Assembly: GCA_001314805.1 (NCBI GenBank)
Contig: LJSY01000035.1
Span: 1-44,666, forward strand
Length of the DNA stretch: 44,666 nucleotides
Direction of reading: 5' to 3'
From: Rhodobacteraceae bacterium HLUCCO18
GTDB taxonomy: Bacteria; Pseudomonadota; Alphaproteobacteria; Rhodobacterales; Rhodobacteraceae
Made by a program: the position numbers and the translations under genes. Each line of letters begins with the position of its first letter. The first letter of the stretch is position 1. This document shows positions 33,251-41,135 of the stretch, in pieces. The notes under the pieces are model-generated. The model worked only from the letters and a program-made list of their open reading frames with translations. It did not search any database and had not been told where the DNA came from.

Positions 33251-34402
33251 TCAGGGAGTCTCGGGATCGTAGAGATCGGCCGTCTTTTCCCGTCCCGCCA
33301 GCCACCAGCCAGACTGTTCCGGCCATGTGGAGAAGTCGGTGTCGTGGCCGAGGTCCCGCGCGGCGTGCAGCGCCCATTGCGGATCGACCAGCGCCTCGCG
33401 CGCGATGGCGACAAGATCGGCGCGCCCCTCTGTCAGGATCGCCTCGGCCTGCACCGGGTGCGTGATGAGGCCCACGGCCATCGTCGTGATCTGCGCCTCC
33501 TGGCGGACCCGGTCTGCATAGGGCACCTGGAAACCCGGCTGACGCTTCGCGCCGCCGGCGGCCGTCGCCGACCCGCCGATGCCTCCCGAGGAACAGTCGA
33601 TCACGTCCACCCCGATCTCCTTGAGCGCCCGGGCGAGCGCCACGGTGTCGTCGAGGCTCCAGCCCTCGGGGGCGCCATCGACGGCGGAGGTGCGGAAGAA
33701 CAGAGGCAGGTCCTCGGGCCACTCGGCGCGCACCGCCTCGGCGATCTCGAGGGCGAGCCGCATCCGCCCGTTCAGATCGCCCCCATAAGCGTCGCTTCGC
33801 CTGTTCGACAGGGGCGACAGGAAGCTGTGCACGAGGTAGCCATGGGCGCCGTGGATCTCGACGATCCGGTATCCCGCCTCCCGCGCGCGGCGGGTGGCGG
33901 CGACGAAATCGGCGATGAGGTCTCCGATCTCGGCCAGGGTCAGCTCATGCGGCACCGGCCAGCCCTCGGCCACCGGGATCGCGGAGGGTCCGACCGGCGT
34001 CCATGGCATGTCGCCGCGCGCGAAATCCGCCTCATCCAGGGGTCCGTTGCCGAACCACGGCCGCTGTATGCTGGCCTTGCGCCCGGCATGACCCAGCTGG
34101 ATCGCCGGGATCGCGCCATGGCGCAGGGCGAACTGGGCGAGCCGTGCATGGCCCGGGATCTGGCTGTCGGCCCAGAGGCCCGCGCAGCCATGGGTGATGC
34201 GCCCGCCCTTCTGCACCGCCGTCGCCTCGGTAAAGATGATGCCCGCCCCGCCGATCGCGAAACGGCCAAGATGCACCAGATGCCAGTCGTCCAGATGACC
34301 CTCATGGGCCGAGTACTGGCACATGGGCGAGATCACCACGCGGTTGCGTGTCTCGATCCCGCGCAGGGCGAGCGGCGTGAAAAGCTTCGGGGCGTCAGTC
34401 AT
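33251..34402 (-). CDS. Old Yellow Enzyme-family NADH:flavin oxidoreductase (YqjM-like)
   Basis: 383 residues from the ATG at 34402 with GGAG upstream. FMN-binding ene-reductase motifs: VVISPMCQYSAHEG with the YqjM-type regulatory Cys, AIQLGHAGRKAS, EIHGAHGYLVHSFLSPLSN with the paired substrate-binding histidines, RRSDAYGGDLNGR and VDVIDCSSGGI. It reduces activated C=C bonds with NAD(P)H in the cytoplasm. Monocistronic and convergent with the TAXI permease gene. The physiological substrate is unknown. Confidence 0.93.
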   Translation of the reverse strand: MTDAPKLFTPLALRGIETRNRVVISPMCQYSAHEGHLDDWHLVHLGRFAIGGAGIIFTEATAVQKGGRITHGCAGLWADSQIPGHARLAQFALRHGAIPAIQLGHAGRKASIQRPWFGNGPLDEADFARGDMPWTPVGPSAIPVAEGWPVPHELTLAEIGDLIADFVAATRRAREAGYRIVEIHGAHGYLVHSFLSPLSNRRSDAYGGDLNGRMRLALEIAEAVRAEWPEDLPLFFRTSAVDGAPEGWSLDDTVALARALKEIGVDVIDCSSGGIGGSATAAGGAKRQPGFQVPYADRVRQEAQITTMAVGLITHPVQAEAILTEGRADLVAIAREALVDPQWALHAARDLGHDTDFSTWPEQSGWWLAGREKTADLYDPETP

Positions 34403-34502
34403 GGCGTGTCTCCGGGCAGCTGCGTCGGTCGCGGTCGACACCCTCTGTCCGCCATCGCGCAGCGGCATGCAAGCGAATGCCCGCTCGCCCCTGGATCCGG
34501 GT

Positions 34503-34786
34503 TCATTCCGCCGGTGTGAGCCCCGGAGCCGGAGGCGCCTCGACCGCCCTGTCGGACAACAATGCCATCCAGAGCGGCGCGGCCCAGAAGAGCCAAGGGT
34601 GATCCAGCGCCGCCGTTTCGGCGAATGGCACCACCGCCGTCGAGCGCAAGGGGTTGACCGAGGTGGTCGTCATCGGGATCGAGATCAGGTGGATCAGCGT
34701 CGGCGCAAGGCCGATGACGATCAGGCAACCCCGGCCAGAGCGACCTCGATCGGGAGCGCCCACACAATGGCATGGCCCGCCGGCAA
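34503..34786 (-). pseudogene. Small membrane ORF interrupted by a likely frameshift
   Basis: The 34403-34806 gap holds two overlapping minus-strand frames that look like one hydrophobic protein: [19 protein letters not shown] (stop at 34721), then in the +1 frame [36 protein letters not shown] and a Pro-rich end. One extra G in the GGGG run at 34729-34732 would join them. It may start at the TTG at 34786, just after the META-domain gene. No family recognised. A sequencing error is possible. Confidence 0.35.
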
Positions 34787-34806
34787 GACGCCGCGCTCCG
34801 ACGGGG

Positions 34807-36282
34807 TCAGCGCAGATAGACGGCCTGGAGCTGCGCGAGCGTGCTGCCGTCCTCGGCCAGAAGCTCGAGCCCCCGCCCCGCCACCCGGACGGCGCGGGTC
34901 TGCGACAGAACCTCGCCCAGGCTGCGCTCCATCCGGTCGAGGGGCGGCCGGCAGGCCATCATCGTGCTTGCCGCCGCACCGAAGTTCAGCGTTCCGCCAT
35001 CCGTCTCGTAGGAGCCGATGATCTGGTTGCACCCGACCGTGGCGCGGAAACGCCGCTCTTCGCCGCCCCGCAGGACGAGATGCGGCTCGCGGCGGTTGGG
35101 CTGGGACTCCACCGCCTCGCCCATCAGCGTGCCGATGCGCCAGTAGGTATCGCTGAGCGAGGCCTGCGGCTCGGGCCGGTCACAGGCATCCGCGTCCCGC
35201 ACGGCGATGAAACGGTCGACGACAAGGCTCATCCGCGGCGGCCCCTCCATGGGTGGGCGCAGCGCGAGATCGCCTTCCACATGCACCATCACGGGCGCGC
35301 CGGGGCCGGACGCGGCCTCGAGATAGGCCCGTTCCAGCGCAAGGTAATCGCCCTCCTGCGCCACCGGATAGCCCACGCCCGAGAAACACTCCTCGAAACG
35401 CGCGCTGTCGGCCATGTAGGTCATCTGCCCGAGCAAAAAGAGGTCGTGCAGTTCGGTCGGCTCCAAAGTGCCCTCGCTCGTCAGCTCGTAAGGCAGATCG
35501 GACTCGATCGGATTGCCGGCCATGTCCATCTGGCGCAGCCGGTCCGGCGCCATCACCTGCCAGAAGAGCGGCATCTCCGAGGCGCCGTGAAGAACGATCG
35601 CGCCGCGGCCCGGGTCGGCATACCAGCGCCCGATCTCGTCGCGGCGCGCGGTGCCGTCCTCCCGGCCGAGCCACTCCCGGCTCAGGTGGTAATACTGGTC
35701 CGGCCAGAGATCGAGATGATGGCGGATACCCTCGCAGTCGGCGCAAGGCAGCGTGCCGCGGAATGACGCCGGAAGACGCAGGCCGTGGGCCGGAACGGGG
35801 GCATCCGCTCCGTCGCCCTGCACCAGCACGAGGTCGACCTCGACCGGCGCGGCCTCGTCCCCGGTCAGAACGCGCGTGAAGGTGTCGGTGGTAAAGAGAA
35901 GCCGCCCCTCGCGCCGGATCGTGGCGCGCAGCGAATAGATCGCGCGCGCGTCGAGCGCGGAGGGATCGTAGTCGATGGAAAAACCGATGGGAGCCTGGCC
36001 GGGACCTTCGATCACGGTTCCTGCAAGGCGCGTGGCCGGTGCATCCGCGCGGGCCACGTCCTCGATCACCGCCTCGAAAACCGCGTCGGGCGGCAGGGCG
36101 ATGCGCTCGCGGATATGGGCGGTGCCGGTCAGCGTCTCCGCCGTCGCCGCCGGGATGCCGGGCACTATGACGAAGAGCAGGGCAAAGACGCGAAAGGTCC
36201 ACCGAAGCGGTCCGCCGTCTCGCCGTGCGAGGAACGATCGCGCCTGCGCGACCGGCGCCGGGGTTCGGGAAATTGCCATCAT
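34807..36282 (-). CDS. Three-domain envelope protein: YbaY-like, NlpE-like, META/HslJ
   Basis: 491 residues. A signal or anchor helix (~28-48: [21 protein letters not shown]) precedes a YbaY/YscW-type lipoprotein fold (~52-152: [38 protein letters not shown]). Then comes an NlpE-type segment with the CxxC motif (Cys180, Cys183 in LPCADCEGI) and [13 protein letters not shown]. The C-terminal ~100 residues are a META/HslJ domain ([40 protein letters not shown]). NlpE and HslJ are envelope-stress and adhesion-linked in enterobacteria. No lipobox cysteine is evident at the leader. ATG at 36282 behind AAGGAG. Confidence 0.82.
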   Translation of the reverse strand: MMAISRTPAPVAQARSFLARRDGGPLRWTFRVFALLFVIVPGIPAATAETLTGTAHIRERIALPPDAVFEAVIEDVARADAPATRLAGTVIEGPGQAPIGFSIDYDPSALDARAIYSLRATIRREGRLLFTTDTFTRVLTGDEAAPVEVDLVLVQGDGADAPVPAHGLRLPASFRGTLPCADCEGIRHHLDLWPDQYYHLSREWLGREDGTARRDEIGRWYADPGRGAIVLHGASEMPLFWQVMAPDRLRQMDMAGNPIESDLPYELTSEGTLEPTELHDLFLLGQMTYMADSARFEECFSGVGYPVAQEGDYLALERAYLEAASGPGAPVMVHVEGDLALRPPMEGPPRMSLVVDRFIAVRDADACDRPEPQASLSDTYWRIGTLMGEAVESQPNRREPHLVLRGGEERRFRATVGCNQIIGSYETDGGTLNFGAAASTMMACRPPLDRMERSLGEVLSQTRAVRVAGRGLELLAEDGSTLAQLQAVYLR

Positions 36283-36355
36283 GATCCTGCTCCTTCCTGC
36301 GTCTGCCGAAGCCCGTTGCGCCGGAATACCCCCGACCGGCCCGCCGTGCCGAACC

Positions 36356-36378
36356 GCATGACCCGATCCGGGTCATGC
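36356..36378. repeat. Perfect inverted repeat upstream of the META-domain gene
   Basis: GCATGACCCG-ATC-CGGGTCATGC, 10-bp arms and a 3-base centre, lies 74 bases before the ATG at 36282 and after the broken winged-helix ORF. It could be an operator or a terminator hairpin. Confidence 0.55.
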
Positions 36379-36399
36379 CGGCGAAACCGCCCGGGAATC

Positions 36400-36835
36400 T
36401 CAGTACTGCAGAATCGAGACGATAATTGCGGCAAAAACGATGTCTCGAAGGATTCTTGCGGTCGACACCACGGCGCGCTTCCGGCGCTTGTCGCGCAGAG
36501 GCGCAGCAGCGATCCGGAGGCGGCGATGCACGAACGCGAGCCCCGGAACCGGCGCGGCGACGGAGAATGAACGCGTCCGAGACCGCGCCCATGCACTGCA
36601 TTGCGCGGACGACCGATGTGAACCGCCGCGCGAATTCCATGGGGCTGTCATGCTCCCCCAACCGCGCGAGCGTGCCGCCCGGCGTGGAAAGCTGGCCTTT
36701 CTTGCCGGCGCCGCGCAATCCGCGCTCTGTCATCCTGGCCACGTGGCGCCTGACGGTCTCGAACGGAAAAGTCAGCGCCTCGGCGATCCGGCGCCCGGAG
36801 ATATGGCCGGCCAGCGCCCGCGGGAGGGGAGCCAT
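36400..36835 (-). pseudogene. Degenerate winged-helix regulator
   Basis: The gap 36283-36934 contains a minus-strand frame with a good winged-helix core (HISGRRIAEALTFPFETVRR then HVARMTERGL). Downstream (ARRFTSVVRAMQCMGAVSDAF) the plausible continuation appears in another frame (VAAPVPGLAFVHRRLRIAA... LRDIVFAAIIVSILQY, stop at 36400). This suggests a frameshifted remnant or very rapid divergence. No clear start codon with a ribosome site was found. Confidence 0.38.
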
Positions 36836-36934
36836 CGGGGGGCAGTCCTTGCGGACAATTGTGCACCTCGTGCACGATATCAGGATCGGCCGGCACCCGT
36901 GTCTGAGTGGCGGGCGAAAGCCGTCCGCCGGCGC

Positions 36935-38353
36935 TCAGAGCGGTCCGCCGCACAGCGCGTCGAGGTCGACGAGCCCCGCGCCGAAGACGTCGTCGCGGCC
37001 GGGATCGCCCAGATCGAGGGCGCGCAGAAGAAGCTCCTCCGCGACCTGCGGCGCGCCGAGATCGGGGCGTTCGGCGCGCAGAAGTGCGGCGGCGGCGCTC
37101 ACGAAAGGGACGGCGAAGGAGGTCCCGGTCTTCCAGCGCGCGCCGCTGACGGATGCGGCGGTCCAGACCTCGACCCCCGGCGCGGCCAGATCGACATGTG
37201 CCCCCCGCACCGCCCGGCGATAGACGCGGCCCTCCCGGTCGATGGCGGTGACGGCGATGACCGGGGGGAAGGCCGCCGGATAGGCGGGTTCGGCGGCGGG
37301 ACCGGCATTGCCGACGGAGGCGACAAGCAGGATGTCGTTCTCGGAAAGAAGCCGCTCCACCACCTCCTCCAGCACGCTGTTGGGCGGGCCCGCGAGGCTG
37401 AGGTTGATCACCGAGACGCCTTCGGAGGCAAGGATGTCCAGGCCCTCGATCAGGCTGAAGACATCGGCGCGCTCATCGCCGCCCACGCGATGAAACGCAT
37501 CGATGGCGACAACGCGCGTGCCCGGAACAAGGCCCGGCGCGCGCGTGCCCGGCTGGCCCACCAGCAGCGCCGCCACGGCCGTGCCGTGGATCGCGCGGGA
37601 GGGCTCGAGCACGTCGCGACCCAGCCGCGTCACCTCGAGCCGCGCCCCCGCGAAGGCCTCGTGATCCGCGTTGATGCCGGTATCGATCATCCCGATCGGC
37701 GCTCCGGGCCCGCAGACGGTGTCGCGCGGCAGCCCGTGGGGCCAGTCGCGCAGGACGCTGTCGGGGCAGTCAGGGCCGGGGCAGACGTCCTGCCCCTCCA
37801 CGACCTGTTCGGGGCGGTAGAAATGGTTGAAATCGGCATCCTGCCCGCTCGGCAGGGCGCGCGCGGCCGTGCGCGCATCGGCGAGGGTCAGGTCCGAAGG
37901 GATGCGCAGACGCCGGGAGACGGTGCCGACCCCCGGCAGGGGCCGTTCCTCGATCACCGTGAAGCCCTGTGCGAGCAGGGTGGCAAGATCGGCCGCGTCG
38001 AGGGCAAGTGTCACGATCTCGTCGGGCACGGCGCTCGGGGGCGCTGGTGCGGGTGGCGGGGCCGCGGGTTGCCGCTGCGTGCCGAAAAGAGTGTCGAGGA
38101 AGCCGCCGCCACTCGACCCGGACGGCCGCGAGCCGCCGCCGCCGCCGCCGTCGTCGTCGTCATCATCGTCGTCGCGGCTGGAGTGTCCTGCCCCGCCGCC
38201 ATCGTCGTCGTCATCGTCGCTTCCGCCGTCGTCATCGTCGTCATCCGCCCAGGCGGCCGCCGAGAATGCCCCGTCACCGAGCCGTTGCGGCACGGCCGGC
38301 TGGAGGATCAGGAGGACCGCCGCAAGCATCGCGACGAGAAAGGCCCTTGTCAT
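36935..38353 (-). CDS. Secreted subtilisin-like (S8) protease with poly-Asp N-terminal linker
   Basis: 472 residues. A signal peptide (1-~36, ending AAAWA) is followed immediately by three Asp runs separated by Gly/Ser (~37-75) and a Pro-rich hinge. The S8 domain has Asp224 (IGMIDTGIN), His256 (IHGTAVAALL), oxyanion Asn349 (VGNAGPA) and Ser412 (GTSFAVPFVSAA), so it should be active. The region ~110-170 may be an inhibitor-like prodomain (VTLALDAADLATLLAQGF). Expression is likely from the GGAAT-N16-CGT promoter at 38389-38417, divergent from the ECF sigma gene. The Asp-rich linker resembles the two small proteins at 39833 and 40274. Confidence 0.92.
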   Translation of the reverse strand: MTRAFLVAMLAAVLLILQPAVPQRLGDGAFSAAAWADDDDDDGGSDDDDDDGGGAGHSSRDDDDDDDDGGGGGGSRPSGSSGGGFLDTLFGTQRQPAAPPPAPAPPSAVPDEIVTLALDAADLATLLAQGFTVIEERPLPGVGTVSRRLRIPSDLTLADARTAARALPSGQDADFNHFYRPEQVVEGQDVCPGPDCPDSVLRDWPHGLPRDTVCGPGAPIGMIDTGINADHEAFAGARLEVTRLGRDVLEPSRAIHGTAVAALLVGQPGTRAPGLVPGTRVVAIDAFHRVGGDERADVFSLIEGLDILASEGVSVINLSLAGPPNSVLEEVVERLLSENDILLVASVGNAGPAAEPAYPAAFPPVIAVTAIDREGRVYRRAVRGAHVDLAAPGVEVWTAASVSGARWKTGTSFAVPFVSAAAALLRAERPDLGAPQVAEELLLRALDLGDPGRDDVFGAGLVDLDALCGGPL

Positions 38354-38388
38354 TGCTGCACGCCTTCGTGTGGGTTGGCATCGTCCAT

Positions 38389-38417
38389 GGACTACGCTTC
38401 GCCGCCGAGGTTATTCC
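38389..38417 (-). promoter_or_regulatory. ECF-type promoter of the protease gene
   Basis: Minus strand GGAAT (38413-38417), 16 nt, CGT (38394-38396) continuing AGTCC. The predicted start lies ~30 nt before the ATG at 38353. The same pattern precedes the poly-Asp operon, the DCC gene and the HTTM gene. Read on the plus strand, a weaker GGACT-N15-GGTTATTCC could serve the sigma gene. Confidence 0.6.
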
Positions 38418-38450
38418 GCGCGGCCTGAACGGGAAAGGTCGGGAACGGGA

Positions 38451-38942
38451 ATGCGGGACGCTTTCGAGAGGGACCTGGTAGACGCGCTGCCGAGGCTCAG
38501 ACGCTTCGCCCTGTCGCTCTGCCGCAGACCCGACGTGGCGGACGATCTGGTGCAGACGACCGTCGAACGCGCCGTGGCCGGGCGCGGCCGCTACGATCCC
38601 GCCACGCGGCTCGACCCGTGGCTGTTCCGCATCCTGAGGAACGCGTGGATCGACCAGACTCGCAGGGCTGCCACGCGGGGCACGGAGATCGACGTGGCCG
38701 ACGCGCCCGAGGCGGCCACGGTGGACGGGCCGCGCGTGACCGAGGCCGCGCTGATGCTGCAGAGGACGGAGGCCGCGATGGCGACGCTGCCCGCCGACCA
38801 GCGCGAGGTGATCGTCCTCGTCTGTTTCGAAGAGATGTCCTATGCCGAGGCCGCGGAGGTTCTCGGCATCCCGAAAGGCACCGTCATGAGCCGGCTCGCA
38901 CGAGGCCGCGCGGCTCTTGCCGGGAAGATGGGAATAGAATGA
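38451..38942 (+). CDS. ECF-family RNA polymerase sigma factor
   Basis: 163 residues from the ATG at 38451 (GGGAACGGGA just upstream). Region 2: LPRLRRFALSLCRRPDVADD, VQTTVERAVAG, WLFRILRNAWIDQTRR. Region 4: LPADQREVIVLVCFEEMSYA, LGIPKGTVMSRLARGRAAL. It is followed after 40 bases by a membrane anti-sigma gene. It sits between the protease gene and the poly-Asp/carboxylase-like cluster, all with GGAAT-N16-CGT promoters, so those are its probable regulon. The frame is open upstream but non-homologous there. Confidence 0.93.
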   Translation: MRDAFERDLVDALPRLRRFALSLCRRPDVADDLVQTTVERAVAGRGRYDPATRLDPWLFRILRNAWIDQTRRAATRGTEIDVADAPEAATVDGPRVTEAALMLQRTEAAMATLPADQREVIVLVCFEEMSYAEAAEVLGIPKGTVMSRLARGRAALAGKMGIE

Positions 38943-38982
38943 GCGCCCGGGCGTTGTCCCCACGGGGCAAGGAGACCCACGC

Positions 38983-39723
38983 ATGAACCCGACCGAATTC
39001 GACGACGCCACGCTGATGGCCCATGCCGACGGCGCGCTGGAGCCCGAGGAGGCGCGGCGCGTCGCAGAAGCGGCGGCGGCCGATCCCGCGATCGCCGCGC
39101 GGATCGACATGTTCCGCGAGACCGGGGCGCTTCTGGGCGCGCTCGGCGCTGCGCGGCCGGAGGCTCCATTGCCCGACGACCTCGCCCGGAGGGTAGAGCA
39201 AACGCTGGCCGACGCACGGCACGCGGACACGGTCGTGCCCCTGCGCAGGCCGGGCCCGGCATGGCGTCCCGCGGCGCTGGCGGCCAGCGTCGCGCTGATC
39301 GTGGGCGCCGTGGGCGGTATCGTGGCGAGCCTGTCGTTGCGGACGCCCGAAGGGGCGGCGCCCTCCCTCGCCCTTCTCGACGCGCCGGGGATCGGGGACG
39401 CTCTCGACAGCCTGCCGGCGGGATCGCGGGGGGATGCGGGTGATGGCGAGGTGCAGATCATTTCCTCCTTCCTGACCGATACGGGCGCCTTCTGCCGGGA
39501 GTTCGAGTACGACCGTGCCGGCGACGGCAGCATCGTCTCCGTCGCCTGCCGCGAAGACGGAGCCTGGGCCGCGCGCTTCGCCGTGGTGACGCAAGACACA
39601 AACGCGCCGGGCTACGCGCCCGCCTCCGCGCTCGCCACGCTCGACGCGTTCCTTGCCACGATCGGCGCGGGCCAGCCGCTATCGACCGAGGACGAAGCCG
39701 AGCGGCTTGCGGCCGGCGACTGA
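38983..39723 (+). CDS. Membrane anti-sigma factor
   Basis: 246 residues. The N-terminal cytoplasmic domain (~1-75: FDDATLMAHADGALEPEEAR, PAIAARIDMFRETGALL) resembles that of ECF-paired anti-sigmas. A single transmembrane helix lies at ~95-113 (ALAASVALIVGAVGGIVASL), and a periplasmic domain of ~130 residues contains two cysteines (AFCREFEYD, VACREDG). It should sequester the upstream sigma factor and release it on an envelope signal. It has no HxxxCxxC zinc motif. A hairpin at 39769-39793 ends the operon. Confidence 0.85.
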   Translation: MNPTEFDDATLMAHADGALEPEEARRVAEAAAADPAIAARIDMFRETGALLGALGAARPEAPLPDDLARRVEQTLADARHADTVVPLRRPGPAWRPAALAASVALIVGAVGGIVASLSLRTPEGAAPSLALLDAPGIGDALDSLPAGSRGDAGDGEVQIISSFLTDTGAFCREFEYDRAGDGSIVSVACREDGAWAARFAVVTQDTNAPGYAPASALATLDAFLATIGAGQPLSTEDEAERLAAGD

Positions 39724-39768
39724 TCGCGGCGCGCCGGGCCAGCCCCCACCATCTGCACCGAAAACGGA

Positions 39769-39793
39769 AACGCCCCGCGCATAGCGGGGCGTT
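39769..39793. terminator. Bidirectional hairpin between convergent operons
   Basis: Perfect 10-bp arms AACGCCCCGC/GCGGGGCGTT with loop GCATA, located 46 bases after the anti-sigma stop and 40 before the end of the convergent poly-Asp gene. There is a short T-containing flank on each side. Confidence 0.7.
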
Positions 39794-39832
39794 CGTGTCT
39801 TGGACGATCGGGGGCAGCGTGGCACCGATGGG

Positions 39833-40231
39833 TCAGTCGTCGTCATCGTCGTCGTCGCTGCTGCCGGAGCCGCCGTCGTCGTCATCATCATCGTTGTCGT
39901 CGCGCGATCCGCCATCGTCGTCATCGTCGTTGTCGTCGCGCGATCCGCCATCGTCGTCATCGTCGTTGTCGTCGCGCGATCCGTCATCGTCGTCGTCATC
40001 CGACGCATTGAGACGGCGGATGTCGGAGACGCTCAGATCGTCCCCACCGCCACGGTTCCATAGACGGTTGGCAGCGGCCGTGCCGAAGGCGGAGCGCAGC
40101 TCGTCATAGGAGAGCAGGCCGTTTCCATCGGCATCGACATCGGAAAAGCGCATCGATTGCGCGGAGGCGGCCGATCCGGCCATCACCAGCGCGGCGACGC
40201 TGGCAGAGAGAAGAAGATTGCGGTGTTTCAT
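39833..40231 (-). CDS. Small secreted poly-Asp protein with EF-hand
   Basis: 132 residues. Signal peptide 1-~25 (KHRNLLLSASVAALVMAGSA). A canonical EF-hand loop at residues 33-44 (DADGNGLLSYDE: D1, D3, N5, G6, L8, E12) predicts calcium binding, and a degenerate second loop follows. From ~78 to the end the protein is nearly pure Asp with Gly/Ser/Arg/Asn spacers (three near-identical 12-residue units). Probably acidic and unstructured, possibly metal- or mineral-binding. It lies 42 bases after the other poly-Asp gene and is probably co-transcribed from 40610-40638. Its function is unknown. A carboxylase-like gene nearby suggests modification. Confidence 0.85.
   Translation of the reverse strand: MKHRNLLLSASVAALVMAGSAASAQSMRFSDVDADGNGLLSYDELRSAFGTAAANRLWNRGGGDDLSVSDIRRLNASDDDDDDGSRDDNDDDDDGGSRDDNDDDDDGGSRDDNDDDDDDGGSGSSDDDDDDD
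39896..40001. repeat. 36-bp tandem repeat coding poly-Asp
   Basis: Units at 39896-39931 and 39932-39967 are identical (starting GTCGTCGCGCGATCC on the plus strand). A third from 39968 diverges after ~16 bases. They encode DDNDDDDDGGSR-type units in frame on the minus strand. Related GTC/GAT triplet tracts lie at ~40276-40410 and ~38146-38252. Expansion by slippage or unequal exchange is likely. Confidence 0.85.
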
Positions 40232-40273
40232 GATCGGGTCCTTTCCGTAAGGTTAGCTGTCGGGATCAGCGGT

Positions 40274-40567
40274 TCAGTCGTCATCGTCGTTGTCATCGCG
40301 ACCGCCGTCATCGTCGTCATCGTCACGGCCGCCATCGTCGTCATCGTCGTCGTAGCGGCCGCTCCGTCCGCCGTCGTCGTCATCATCGTTATCGTCATCG
40401 TCGTTCCAATTGCGGCTCGCGCTGGCCGAGCGGAAATCGGCATTGGGGAAGATGGAGTTCAGCAACCGGAGCACCGGGTCGCCGGTCTGGGCTTGGGCAG
40501 GCTCGGCCGCGGAAACAAGGGCGACCGCCGCAACGGTGGCCGCCAGAAGGGTCTTTTGAACCGTCAT
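40274..40567 (-). CDS. Small secreted poly-Asp protein
   Basis: 97 residues from the ATG at 40567 (AAAGGAG upstream). Signal peptide 1-~27 (TVQKTLLAATVAAVALVSA... QAQ), a short conserved-looking segment (DPVLRLLNSIFPNADFRSAS), then ~44 residues of Asp runs broken by GGR/GGRSGRY. No EF-hand. The likely first gene of a two-gene operon with the EF-hand poly-Asp protein, behind a GGAAT-N16-CGTTCTCC promoter. The DPVLRLLNSIF segment could be a recognition element for a modifying enzyme; this is inference. Confidence 0.82.
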   Translation of the reverse strand: MTVQKTLLAATVAAVALVSAAEPAQAQTGDPVLRLLNSIFPNADFRSASASRNWNDDDDNDDDDDGGRSGRYDDDDDDGGRDDDDDDGGRDDNDDDD

Positions 40568-40609
40568 TGTCGTCTCCTTTCGTTGCGGTCTCGACATCGG
40601 ACCACGACA

Positions 40610-40638
40610 GGAGAACGGACGATCCGGCGATCTATTCC
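40610..40638 (-). promoter_or_regulatory. ECF-type promoter of the poly-Asp operon
   Basis: Minus strand GGAAT (40634-40638), 16 nt, CGT (40615-40617) continuing TCTCC, ~43 nt before the ATG at 40567. Same spacing and -10 pattern (CGTnnTCC) as the protease promoter. It overlaps the 3' end of the DCC gene. Confidence 0.62.
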
Positions 40639-41045
40639 CGATCCGACGATCTTTTCTCTGAAAGGCGGCCTATGGGCTTGCGTCCGACCAGCCGCAAGAA
40701 CAGACGCCGCCCTGCTGCGAGGACCGGATAGAGACGGGCCGCGCGGCGCGGGTTGGCGAAGGCCGCGCGCTGCATGCGATCGAACAGGCCGCCCTTTTCC
40801 GAGGATAGGGTCGCCAGCAGATGCACCGCGCCGTCCCCGAAAAAGACCTCGTCCCGCCAGAGAACCACCATTCCCTCATCGAGATCGTGGCCTGCCTCCT
40901 GGACCGTGCGCACGCGCGGGTCGCCCTCGCGCGCATTGACGAGTTCCACCTCGCCCACGGCATCCCGCAGACGCATCATCGACACGTAGGACGCGCAGAA
41001 CGGGCAGTCGCCGTCATAGATCACCGTGATCCCCGGTCCGGTCAT
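40632..41045 (-). CDS. DCC-family (DUF393) thiol-disulfide protein
   Basis: 137 residues from the ATG at 41045. The DCC signature VIYDGDCPFCASYVSMM holds Cys14 and Cys17. The remainder (EGMVVLWRDEVFFGDGAVHL, RRAARLYPVLAAGRRLFLRL) is typical of the family. DUF393 proteins are thioredoxin-like and are sometimes fused to or neighbours of HTTM/gamma-carboxylase-like proteins. Here the HTTM gene is divergent and shares a palindromic promoter. A role as electron donor or chaperone for that enzyme is an inference. The frame is open upstream, but that part would precede the predicted transcript start. Confidence 0.88.
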   Translation of the reverse strand: MTGPGITVIYDGDCPFCASYVSMMRLRDAVGEVELVNAREGDPRVRTVQEAGHDLDEGMVVLWRDEVFFGDGAVHLLATLSSEKGGLFDRMQRAAFANPRRAARLYPVLAAGRRLFLRLVGRKPIGRLSEKRSSDRE

Positions 41046-41076
41046 CTCCACGCTCCTCGATGGTTCGCTTGTTCCG

Positions 41077-41106
41077 GGAATAACGTGCGGCCGGGCCCGT
41101 AATTCC
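41077..41106. promoter_or_regulatory. Overlapping bidirectional ECF-type promoter
   Basis: Plus strand: GGAAT (41077-41081), 16 nt, CGT (41098-41100) then AATTCC. Minus strand: GGAAT (41102-41106), 16 nt, CGT (41083-41085) then TATTCC. Each -35 overlaps the downstream flank of the opposite -10. It drives the HTTM gene (ATG 41136) one way and the DCC gene (ATG 41045) the other. Confidence 0.65.
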
Positions 41107-41135
41107 ATACGAACATGGTAATCCGGAGACGTCAC

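Noticed and set aside
36323-36347. GGAAT-N17-CGT match on the plus strand
   Set aside because: The spacer is 17 rather than 16, and no plus-strand gene follows; probably chance.
39841-40410. Regular short repeats resembling a CRISPR-like array
   Set aside because: Units are contiguous 36-bp coding repeats and triplet tracts within two secreted proteins, with no unique spacers and no cas genes.
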